The notes beneath the pieces are model-generated. The model saw only the letters and a list, made by a program, of their open reading frames with translations. It made no database searches and had not been told where the DNA came from. Shown one piece after another: positions 16,839 to 25,300 of a DNA stretch of 48,981 bases; position 1 is the first letter of the stretch, and each line of letters starts with the position of its first letter. The stretch comes from an uncultured Mediterraneibacter sp. GTDB lineage: Bacteria; Bacillota; Clostridia; Lachnospirales; Lachnospiraceae. A program made the translations under genes and the position numbers. Where the stretch lies: the NCBI GenBank assembly GCA_944376695.1, contig CALWDM010000011.1, positions 1 to 48,981 on the forward strand. The letters are read 5' to 3'.

Positions 16839-18095
16839 TTATATCATCCTTGGGTCCGTCAGTTTTCCCATGACTGCGCTGGCTGCTACAGACAAAGGGG
16901 ATGCCAGATAGATCTGCCCTTCCTTGCTCCCCATCCTGCCGATAAAGTTCCGGTTCGTAGACGACACGCATACTTCTCCGGATCCGATAGCTCCGGAATG
17001 CACTCCCAGGCATGCCCCACAGCTTGATGCCAGCACGACCGCCCCTGCCTCTGCCAGTGTATTTAGTATCCCATCTTTTGCACACTGTCCCCAAACCTGC
17101 GCCGAAGCCGGGGAGACTAAAAGCCTCACCCCTCTGGCAACTTTCTTTCCTTTCAGGAAATCCGCCGCCATCTTCAGATCGTGATACCGTCCCCCAGTGC
17201 AGGAACCGATGTAAGCCTGATCAACCGTTACATTGTCCAGGTTCTTTATCTCCGTTACATTGTCTACCTCATGGGGACATGCGCAGAGAGGCTCAAGCTG
17301 TTCTGATTCAAATTCGACTGTCTGTGCATACACAGCGTCCTCGTCGCTTGCCAGGGCTTCGCCGCAGGGAGTTCCCTGCGCTCTCAGAAAATCCCCGGTA
17401 AATTCGTCAAACGGAAAAATCCCATTCTTAGCCCCTGCTTCCACTGCCATGTTGGCTATGCACAGCCGCTCATCCATGATCATTTTTTCAAATGTATCGC
17501 CAGTAAATTCAAGGGCTTTGTAGGTTGCCCCATGATGCCCCAGCATTCCGATCACTTTCAACGCCACGTCTTTTGCCATCACACTTTCAGGAAACTCTCC
17601 CCGCAAAACGATCCGGATGCTCTCCGGTACTCTCAGCCAGATCTCTCCTGTCACAAGAACTCCCAGCATCTCCGTGGAACCGATGCCCGTAGAGAACGCA
17701 CCCAGCGCGCCGTATGTACAAGTATGAGAATCTGTTCCCACAATAATATCCCCGGGGCACACGCGTCCGTTTTCCACCATGATCTGATGGCACGGTCCGG
17801 CAAATTCAAAATAGTTGGAGATCCCATGCTGCCGCGCCCACTCTCTCGTAAATTTCACGATTTCTGCCTGTTTGCTGTTAGCGGGCGGAGTATAGTGGTC
17901 TGATACAATGGTGACCCTGCCAGCGTCCCATATGGAATCTCCAAGCACCTTTAATTTCTCCGCTATCTCTACCCGGGGGCCAAGAATATCGTCCATCATG
18001 GCGCCGTCCACTTTACACCACACGATCTCCCCCGGCCTTACACTCTTTTGCCCGCATCCCCGGGCAAGTATTTTTTCTGTCATCGTCATTCCCAT
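16839..18095 (-). CDS. aconitase-superfamily hydratase, large subunit (LeuC/HacA/DmdA-like)
   Basis: A 418-residue [4Fe-4S] dehydratase subunit. Cluster ligands are Cys299 (YIGSCTGGR), Cys359 and Cys362 (SSCGACLG). Substrate-handling segments include SDHYTPP (65-71), the GTDSHT loop (120-125) and the C-terminal SSTNRNFIGRMGS. The length fits the archaeal-type homoaconitase/isopropylmalate/dimethylmalate dehydratase branch, shorter than proteobacterial LeuC. It would add or remove water across a substituted maleate. An AGAGGTG site supports the ATG at 18095; a GTG three codons upstream is possible. Second gene in the operon, 45 bases after the CoA-transferase. The oxygen-labile cluster suits an anaerobe. 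Confidence 0.9.
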   Translation of the reverse strand: MGMTMTEKILARGCGQKSVRPGEIVWCKVDGAMMDDILGPRVEIAEKLKVLGDSIWDAGRVTIVSDHYTPPANSKQAEIVKFTREWARQHGISNYFEFAGPCHQIMVENGRVCPGDIIVGTDSHTCTYGALGAFSTGIGSTEMLGVLVTGEIWLRVPESIRIVLRGEFPESVMAKDVALKVIGMLGHHGATYKALEFTGDTFEKMIMDERLCIANMAVEAGAKNGIFPFDEFTGDFLRAQGTPCGEALASDEDAVYAQTVEFESEQLEPLCACPHEVDNVTEIKNLDNVTVDQAYIGSCTGGRYHDLKMAADFLKGKKVARGVRLLVSPASAQVWGQCAKDGILNTLAEAGAVVLASSCGACLGVHSGAIGSGEVCVSSTNRNFIGRMGSKEGQIYLASPLSVAASAVMGKLTDPRMI

Positions 18096-18140
18096 GTTCC
18101 GCACCTCTGTACCGTCATTGTCATTTCGTGTTCCCCGCCT

Positions 18141-19334
18141 TTATACTACCTGTTCTTTTACCAGCAGTTTTACACTCTCTTCCGACATATCTAGATGCTT
18201 CCTCAATATTTCTTCCGTATCCTGTGACAGAGTGGGAGCCGGTCTGAATGTATCAATCTTATGATTGGTCAGCTTAATCTGGTTTCCGGTCATTTTCAGT
18301 TTCCCTGCTTTCGGATGGTCGATTTCCACAAACATCTCCCTTGCTCCCGCGATATGCGGATCTTTCGCAACGCGGTCGATCGTGTTGATGGGAGCGGCGG
18401 GAATGCCCGCATTAAGCAGCAAATCTACAATCTCATCAATCTTCTTATCGCGGAGCCATTCTTCAATGATGGGTTTAAGCTCTGTGTGATGGAGCACTCG
18501 GCTGTTGTTGCAGCTAAACCGCTCATCCTCCAGCAGTTCCGTCTTTTCCATCTGCTCACACAGCAGCCCGAACAACTTGTCATTTCCTGCGCCAATCACC
18601 ACCGAACCATCGGAAGCTTCAAAAGAATCGTAAGGATAGATTGCCTCGTACCTATTCCCGATCCTCTCCGGTACTTTTCCGGTACATAGGTAGATGATGT
18701 TAATGATCTCAAGCGAGGATACCATGGAATCCACCAGAGACACATCTACCTTCTCTCCTTCTCCGGTTTTCATCCTGTTGATATATGCTGCCAGGATCCC
18801 GGTGCAGCAGGACAGACCGCCCATCACATCGGCAATGGCAGTTCCTGTCCGGGTTGGCTTCCCGCCCGGCCATCCGGTGGTACTCATCAGTCCGCTCATC
18901 GCCTGCCCGATAATATCGTATCCGGCTCTTTGCGAATAGGGGCCATAATGTCCAAACCCTGATACACAGCCGTAAATCAGCCCAGGATTGACCTTTTTCA
19001 GATCCTCGTACCCCAAGCCCAGCTTTTCCATGACGCCCGGTCGGTAATTCTCAATCAGGATATCGCTTTGGGACACAAGCCTACGCAAAATGTCCTTTCC
19101 CTTCTCGCTTTTCAGATTCAGGGTCATCCCTCTCTTGTTGCGGTTTAAGTTCATGTAATACGCGCTCTCTCCATTGATGATCGGGAAGTTTCCTCTGGCA
19201 TCGTCTCCTTTACCCGGCACTTCTATTTTGATCACCTCCGCTCCCATATCAGCCAGCATCATACCACAGTACGGTCCTGCCAGCACCCTCGTCAGATCAA
19301 GAACCTTTACTCCTTCCAACAGTCCTTTTCCCAT
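18141..19334 (-). CDS. CaiB/BaiF family (type III) CoA-transferase
   Basis: A 397-residue type III CoA-transferase. The nucleophilic aspartate falls at residue 169 (TAIADVMGG), the canonical position in the family. N-terminal GVKVLDLTRVLAGPYCGMMLADMGAEVIKIE, the NKRGMTLNL segment and ENYRPGVMEKLGLGYEDL are all typical. It would move CoA from an acyl-CoA donor to a dicarboxylate so that the lyase of the operon can act. AAGGAGGTG lies 7 bases before the ATG. It is the first gene of the five-gene operon and is divergent from a Crp/Fnr regulator 83 bases away. The actual acceptor acid is inferred from the neighbours. Confidence 0.9.
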   Translation of the reverse strand: MGKGLLEGVKVLDLTRVLAGPYCGMMLADMGAEVIKIEVPGKGDDARGNFPIINGESAYYMNLNRNKRGMTLNLKSEKGKDILRRLVSQSDILIENYRPGVMEKLGLGYEDLKKVNPGLIYGCVSGFGHYGPYSQRAGYDIIGQAMSGLMSTTGWPGGKPTRTGTAIADVMGGLSCCTGILAAYINRMKTGEGEKVDVSLVDSMVSSLEIINIIYLCTGKVPERIGNRYEAIYPYDSFEASDGSVVIGAGNDKLFGLLCEQMEKTELLEDERFSCNNSRVLHHTELKPIIEEWLRDKKIDEIVDLLLNAGIPAAPINTIDRVAKDPHIAGAREMFVEIDHPKAGKLKMTGNQIKLTNHKIDTFRPAPTLSQDTEEILRKHLDMSEESVKLLVKEQVV

Positions 19335-19417
19335 TTTTCTGCACCTCCTTGCGAATTTGTCCGTATTGTAGTATCATTTCCATAACTTGTATGTGGTATT
19401 TGCAACGGAGGTGTAAA
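19335..19417. promoter_or_regulatory. divergent promoter region of the CoA-transferase operon and Crp/Fnr regulator
   Basis: 83 bases between divergent starts. On the minus strand TACAAT is a good -10, with a poor -35 (CATACA) 17 bases upstream, which suits an activator-dependent promoter. Two similar direct motifs, GTATTGTAGTAT and GTATGTGGTAT, lie in the middle. No clear FNR or CRP consensus palindrome is visible. Confidence 0.45.
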
Positions 19418-20080
19418 ATGATACTGAACGCAGACATACTTTCCCACATTCCGCTTTTTCAGGGCATCACAGTGGACGAACTTGCCCGGCTTGACACAGT
19501 ACTTTATCCCCACATAAAAAATGCATCTTCCGGCGAGTTTCTCTCCTACCCGGAAGATGTAATAGAAGATACCGGAATCGTTCTGGAGGGCAGGATTCAC
19601 ATGATATCCGAAGATTTCTGGGGGAATCAGAATATTATTGCAGAATTTACAAAGAATACGCTGTTCGGGGAAGCACACAGCATCTCCCGAACTCCCCTTT
19701 TCTTCTCCCTTGTCGCGGTAGAGCCGTCAAACCTGCTTTTTATCAGGACACAGCAGATACTGAATGCCGCACGCTGCGGTGACAATGGGATTTTGAAACT
19801 GTATCACAACCTGATGACCATAATCATCCAAAAAAAACTAAACTATATGAAAAAAGCAGACATCCTCTCCCGCAGAAACCTGAGGGAAAAAGTCTCTGCC
19901 TTTCTCTCGGAGGAATATCAAAAAAATGGGACTCCCTCTTTTACTATCCCTTATGACAGACAGCAGATGGCAGACTATCTCTCCGTCGACCGCTGTGCCC
20001 TTTCCAAAGAACTGTCCAAAATGAAAAAAGAGGGGATTCTAGATTACAGGCATAGCTGGTTCCAGTTAAAAACATTATAA
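19418..20080 (+). CDS. Crp/Fnr family transcriptional regulator
   Basis: A 220-residue protein with an N-terminal cyclic-nucleotide-type beta-barrel (about 10-125; ILSHIPLFQGITVDELARL start) and a C-terminal winged helix with YDRQQMADYLSVDRCALSKELSKMKKEGILDY. There is no N-terminal Cys cluster of the Fnr type, so it is probably a small-molecule or other sensor. CGGAGGTG lies 4 bases before the ATG at 19418; earlier in-frame ATGs lack a site. It is divergent from the CoA-transferase operon and is the obvious candidate to control it, perhaps in response to a pathway intermediate. The effector is unknown. Confidence 0.88.
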   Translation: MILNADILSHIPLFQGITVDELARLDTVLYPHIKNASSGEFLSYPEDVIEDTGIVLEGRIHMISEDFWGNQNIIAEFTKNTLFGEAHSISRTPLFFSLVAVEPSNLLFIRTQQILNAARCGDNGILKLYHNLMTIIIQKKLNYMKKADILSRRNLREKVSAFLSEEYQKNGTPSFTIPYDRQQMADYLSVDRCALSKELSKMKKEGILDYRHSWFQLKTL

Positions 20081-20091
20081 ATTTTACAGAC

Positions 20092-20109
20092 ACGTTGCAA
20101 AAGCAACGT
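20092..20109 (+). terminator. short hairpin after the Crp/Fnr gene
   Basis: ACGTTGC and GCAACGT form a perfect 7-bp stem with an AAAA loop 11 bases after the stop codon; a five-T run follows 11 bases later. The gap before the T-run makes it a weak terminator. Confidence 0.4.
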
Positions 20110-20208
20110 ACTTCTCTGTTTTTCCAGTGTATGATGGCGGCATAATATATAAGATTGTCAGCGGCATGGAACCCCTTGACAGCCAACGCCGCGGAAAGGA
20201 GAACAACT

Positions 20209-20709
20209 ATGAAAGTAACAAGCAGTGGAATCGTGAATGGAATCATTCAGGACAAATACGGAAAGAGGGGTGCGTGCAACGAACTCGGCATGCCGACATA
20301 TTCTCTCCCCCTGTCCATCAAAGACGCACCGGAGGAAACGAAAAGCTTTGCCGTCGTGATCGACGACAAAGATGCTTTCCCGGTGAGCGGTGGATTCACA
20401 TGGGTACACTGGGTTGCCGCAAATATCTGCAGAACAGAATTGAGAGAAAACGAAAGCCAGACGGCAGATGATTTTGTCCAGGGCGTCAACTCATGGCTGA
20501 GCTTACAGGGCGGAAGCCACCCGGCAGAATCCTGCAGTTACTACGGAGGCATGGCTCCGCCGGATGCCCCGCACATATACGACATCCATGTCTATGCCTT
20601 GGATACTGTACTAGATCTGAAAGATGGATTCTACATGAATGAGATGTACCGAAAAATGAAAGGGCACATTCTCGGGGAGGTAACCATCAGTGGAGAATAT
20701 GCTAACTGA
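20209..20709 (+). CDS. YbhB/YbcL family (PEBP) protein
   Basis: A 166-residue phosphatidylethanolamine-binding-protein fold member, cytosolic. The family pattern is visible as SFAVVIDDKDA near residue 50, the FTWVHWVAANI strand, the NSW...GGMAPPDAPHIYDIHVYALD segment that forms the anion pocket, and the C-terminal MKGHILGEVTISGEY. AAAGGAG lies 7 bases before the ATG at 20209. Bacterial members have no settled function. The next gene overlaps its end by 20 bases, so the two are translated together. Confidence 0.9.
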   Translation: MKVTSSGIVNGIIQDKYGKRGACNELGMPTYSLPLSIKDAPEETKSFAVVIDDKDAFPVSGGFTWVHWVAANICRTELRENESQTADDFVQGVNSWLSLQGGSHPAESCSYYGGMAPPDAPHIYDIHVYALDTVLDLKDGFYMNEMYRKMKGHILGEVTISGEYAN

Positions 20710-21424
20710 GATTAAACATGAAGATAACAGAATACGAATCTCAGAAACCCTCATCGTCGGGATTCTTCTGACAATGTCAGGAGGATTTCTCGACGCTTAC
20801 ACTTATCTATACAGGGGAGGGGTTTTTTCCAATGGTCAGACCGGAAATCTCGTTCTGCTGGGCATCCAACTGGCAGAAGGGGATTTTCAGGGTGCGTCCT
20901 ATTATATACTCCCCATCTTATCGTTTCTGTTCGGCGTATTTCTTGCAGAAAATATTCATCGGCGTATGAGCAGGGCAAGCTATATAAAATGGAGACATAT
21001 CATACTTATTCTAGAAATCCTTCTCCTGACCGTGTGTATGTTTATTCCTGCCGGCTCAAACCGAGTGGCCAACATTATCATATCCTTCATTTGTGCTCTA
21101 CAGACACAGGCTTTCAGATCACTTCATGGGCTGTCCTATATCTCTGTCATGTGTACAGGAAATCTGCGCAGCGGAATACAAGAACTGTGCGCATATATCC
21201 ATGTCCAGGACCGCAGACATCTTGTAAACTTCAGACATTATTTTCTCATTGCAGGCAGCTTTGTCGCAGGAGCCCTAGCAGGTTCTCTTTTCAACGGTAT
21301 TCTAAATGGATTTTCACTCATCTTGCCGATTACTCTGCTTTCCATTGTATTGATTATGCTTTTTCTTAAAAATCAACTCTTGAGACTGACTGACCGATTT
21401 AATCTGCGGTGGTTTGATCACTAA
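20690..21424 (+). CDS. YoaK/DUF1275 family membrane protein
   Basis: A 244-residue protein with six or seven hydrophobic helices and the DUF1275 signature GGFLDAYTYLYRGGVFSNGQTGNLVLLGIQLA (about 32-62), plus the second-half FRSLHGLSYISVMCTGNLRSG. Family function is unknown; a transporter-like role is often assumed. The likely start is the GTG at 20690, since GGGGAGG lies 9 bases upstream; an ATG three codons later is possible. The gene overlaps the PEBP gene. Its 3' end abuts transposase remnants on the opposite strand, so the last few codons may derive from an insertion. Confidence 0.87.
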   Translation: MENMLTEIKHEDNRIRISETLIVGILLTMSGGFLDAYTYLYRGGVFSNGQTGNLVLLGIQLAEGDFQGASYYILPILSFLFGVFLAENIHRRMSRASYIKWRHIILILEILLLTVCMFIPAGSNRVANIIISFICALQTQAFRSLHGLSYISVMCTGNLRSGIQELCAYIHVQDRRHLVNFRHYFLIAGSFVAGALAGSLFNGILNGFSLILPITLLSIVLIMLFLKNQLLRLTDRFNLRWFDH

Positions 21425-21535
21425 CCGTACTTCTCCGCATTTCAGCCAGAATATATTTTATATACTTCATTGGGGCAAGCCCATTCGCTTTGACAGTCTC
21501 AACCATGGTGTAGATCCCACCACTTACGGCAGCTC
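21425..21535 (-). pseudogene. IS66-family transposase 3' fragment
   Basis: The minus-strand frame reads GAAVSGGIYTMVETVKANGLAPMKYIKYILAEM, which resembles the C-terminal part of IS66 TnpC (IY..VETAKANGL-P--Y--Y-L). Only about 40 codons remain, with no start and no other IS66 genes. It joins directly onto an IS3-type remnant on the same strand. The match is from memory of the family, not a search. Confidence 0.6.
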
Positions 21536-22235
21536 CAAATTCTTACAATACTGTCCGCGTTTTATCATAGGTAGAAGGCCTCCATTAGCTGATCAGATCC
21601 TCCAGTTGTTCCAGTAGCTGGGGAAGTATTTCCAGATAAGTTCCTTTAATTCCTCTGCCGTCATCTGCTTCGTATCGTAACGGTCATAGGGAACCTCAGT
21701 CTTCATCCGGGCGCACATACTCTCAAAGCGTACATTATCTTGGCCCGGTCACCGGCACTGTTTATGCTTTGGCGGTAATGATAGTCTCGAATAGCCCTTT
21801 GGTATACCTCGCTGGTATACTGCGTTTCCACGGTCACAATGGATAATGGTACCTTCCAGAGGCGAATATGTGGTCGGAGCCTTCTCTAATGTATGGACAT
21901 ACAAACCCGCTTTCATGCCTGTCCCCATTACCAGACCGAAGACACCAAGATCAAAGCAGTCAAAAATCGCAGATACATACGGTTTCCAATCGGACGCCTT
22001 AATCTCCATTATATTCGCCACACACTTTTCCAGTAGGGCATCCGATTGGAATTTCCATATTAACAGGTCATCAGCTTTCATGGCTTCCCGGTGGGCTTTT
22101 GTAATCCCATTGGGTTTCTTTTTAATCGATAGCTTGGAACGATCTGAAACATGACCCGGTACACGGTACACTCGCTGGGTATAGGGACTCCCCCGGCTGC
22201 TTCAGCATCAGTGTCTCATATAAGCTGTCAACTTT
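21530..22235 (-). pseudogene. decayed IS3-family (IS150-type) transposase ORF B
   Basis: The longest intact stretch (21749-22171) reads KKKPNGITKAHREAMKADDLL, then CVANIMEIKASDWKPYVSAIFDCFDLGVFGLVMG and PLEGTIIHCDRGN, which is the IS3 DDE core: TDITEIK...YVSAIFDCFD and the second Asp in HCDRG. The first catalytic Asp of the TD-I pair appears lost (ANIMEIK). Upstream, another frame gives YETLMLKQPG; downstream, other frames give FESMCARMKTE...YDRYDTKQMTAEELKELIWKYFPSYWNNWRI, then SANGGLLPMIKRGQYCKNLE. At least three frameshifts or stops break it. No terminal repeats can be paired, so the element is dead. Confidence 0.88.
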
Positions 22236-22305
22236 TTATACCACACTAGGTTTCGCTGCACATTCTTATTTGAAGCTTACTCTGATTTGCCAATGATCCC
22301 CCTGC

Positions 22306-22346
22306 ATTTTAGAAAGCCGATGGGGTAGGAAATCTCCCCCATCGGC
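22306..22346 (-). terminator. terminator after the giant surface-protein gene
   Basis: A perfect 10-bp stem, GCCGATGGGG (22316-22325) and CCCCATCGGC (22337-22346), 11-base loop, begins 12 bases past the stop codon of the 2430-residue protein. On the minus strand TTTCTAAAATG follows, a short T-rich tract. Confidence 0.75.
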
Positions 22347-22357
22347 ATCAGATTTAC

Positions 22358-25300
22358 TTACGTTGTTTTATTTTTTCTCCGGTTACGCTTATTTTGCATG
22401 CCGAGAACTCCAAGAACGCTTATTATAAATGCTCCAGCAATAACTAAAACATGTAGACCCACCAAGTCATTATCTCGCGTCTTCGGCGGGATCTGAGCTT
22501 TTTTCTTTCCTTCTGACTCGGACGCTGCAACGGTGTTTTGAACAGTTGGATCTGCTTGAATTCCCGAAGCAGAATCCGGAACCGACGGCTGCCCAGGATC
22601 CGGATCCAGGACTGGTGGCTGCCCCGGATCAGGCTCCGGATTGGAAACGGCTGTAATTGTCAGGGTACCACTCACATAACCGGCAATTATATAATTCGCT
22701 CCCGCATCGGCTCCGGCAATGCTGATAGTATAGATTCCCGGCATACTGGTATCCGCTGCAGAAGTCGTCCGAACGGGCTCGGTAATCAGACTGTCCCCGC
22801 TTACAAGACCTTCTACTGTGTAGGTAAATACAGGCATTGCCGCTCCCTGCTCAATCTGGATATTATCAGCTTTGAATGTGAGAGAAGCTGGCTCTATTAC
22901 AAAAGCAAAGCTTTGGCTTCCTGTATACATTATATCTGTCTCAGGCACAGAAGCAGTCACCGTATAGCTTCCCGCCTGGGAAGGAGGCGCGCTGACCGGT
23001 CCGTAAACCTCTCCCGACCGGGTTGTCCCCTCATAAATATATGAGAGATTGTTATACGGTTGAGCAAAACCGTTCTCATCCGTATAAACTGCCGTAATCT
23101 CCCCATATCCCTGTATTTGCTGTCCATTGTACACAGCAGCAGTCTGACGGGGAGTAAATGTAATAGTCACCGGGGTTCTGTCCGCGTAACCCACCGTAAC
23201 TTCAATTGTAAAATCACTGTAGTTTGCCATACCGCTTACTTCTACTATAACGGTATCCGTCATTGAAACATCTGTTATTTCCTTTGAGACAACACTTAGT
23301 TCACCCTTCTCATTGACACTTGCAGAAACCAGCCCGTTCTCGGTATAACTTATCACCTTATAGACCGGTACTCCTCCCGCATCTTCCGGTACAAGCCCGG
23401 AAAGAAGTTTGGTCACGGATGACGATGCTGTACCTGCAGGCAGATCCACACGCTCATTCTGCGCACTCTGCGCACTTTTCTCGATCCTGCCTCGGCCTGT
23501 AAGTGTCACAGTATCTGTGGACAGATCATACCACCTCTGCCATGACCCATCCAGCACAAGACCGCTTCCTATGATGTCGACAGTTTCTGCAGCATCGGCT
23601 GCGGCATAGCTCCACACAGGAGCGGAAGCTGTCGGAGTGTCGCCGTCTGCAACTGATCCGGCCAGAGTAATCCGGGGTGTCTGATCCGCAGGAACCTCAA
23701 CGGTTCCGTCATAAGTCTTTGTAATCAAAGAATCCGAATGGGCCTCAGGAGTCAGTACACGTTTCTCCAGACGTATCGGAATATCTATCTCGGAAGCTGC
23801 CAGAGATGCGCTGCCCAGATAACGAAGTTTCAAAACTGTATCTCCTGCAGGAATTTCCTTGTCGCCTGTATTTACTGACAACGTAAAGGAACGATTATCC
23901 ATAGAAACATTTTGTGGCTCAGATACTTGAATATCACCCACATAAAGGGCAACCTGCCCATCTCCGGCCTGCGACGCCGCCCGAAGAGAACGCGCTCTGG
24001 CATCTGTCGTGGCAAAAGTTCCTGTAACAACAATCCTGTCTCCATATACAAACTGGGACGTCGGATTTCCCGATTCATCCTCTGTCTGCGCTGTAAGAGT
24101 CGTCATAAGCCCTGTAATCCTAAAGTAAAGATCCACACTGCCCTGAGCGTTATTCTGTCCGGCTATGGAAACAAGTCCGGTTCCCGCATCGGTATTAGAG
24201 CCGTAGGCAGCCTTGTAATCATTTGCATCCAAAAGGGATGCATAAGCTTCTGCCAATGTCACCTGCGGTGTGAGTGGACTTCCTGTATATGTCTGATCCG
24301 CAATCGGGATGAACATCTCTGTCGTAAGCGTCAGCGGAGTAATGTCAGCCTGCACTGTACAGGTCACTGTTTTTTCTTCCGTTTCTCCGCTTCCTCTGAA
24401 GCAGTAGTTGGATGCAGCCGGAGAATCCGAAAGGGTCACGTTAACTGTTACCTTTTTGCCGGCAGCTGCATTTTCATTTTCAAAACTGGCAGTCACAGTG
24501 TAATCTGTCCCGGATGTCAGAGTCTCTGAATTTTGCAGTCCCGCTAGCGTTACAACTGCCTCGGCATCAGCTGTACCGTCATAAATCTTGTCTTTTGCCT
24601 CAGCATCAGCTGTAAGTACGGCCGGGCTGATTCCGCCCGCAACATGGGCAGAAACTTCTGTTCCCTCCGGCAGACGATAGAAGCCTGCCACATCCACGTT
24701 CTCCGCTGCATTAGAAAGCGTCACATTTGTCGCGATAACTTCAGAAGTGTTCGCATTCACATCTGTAAAGGCGTAATCGCCGCTTACGCTCACCTGATCT
24801 TTATCAGCTTCAAGTACGCCTTCCAGAGACAGCTTCAGACTGTGGGCATCAGGAACATCGGCTGTCCCATCATAAGTCTTTTTCGCATCTCCAGACAGCA
24901 CTGCTGTCACTTCTTTCGGAGAAAGAACGATTTTCGTCTGTACAGACGCCGCCTTTTCATCGACGCTGTCGGACAGGCGAAGCTCCAGAACAACAGGATC
25001 ACCGGAAGCGCCAAACTCTTTATCCTCAGTATTATAAGTAAGCGTATATGTTCCCTCACTGTCTACTTTCACCGTTTTTCCCACCTGAGAGCCGTTTACA
25101 TATAGCGTAACTTTTCCGTTTGATGCTCCGCTGCTCAGCGCTGCGGCTCCTTTGACAGTTATTGTGTCTCCGTAGGTGAAGTTTGTTTCCTCCGCACTGC
25201 CTTTATACGTTCTGGCACTCAGTTCAGGAAGGGGTGCATCTCCCACGATTGTAAAAGTAAGGTCCACTGTACCGGTGTAATTGTTAGTTCCTGTGATTGT

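Noticed and set aside
16302-18095. leuCD of leucine biosynthesis
   Set aside because: No leuA, leuB or ilv genes are nearby, and the operon partners are a CoA-transferase, an HMG-CoA-lyase-type enzyme and a PrpF-type isomerase.
21749-22171. Functional IS3 transposase
   Set aside because: The frame is only a fragment, flanking pieces lie in other frames, and one catalytic Asp appears lost.
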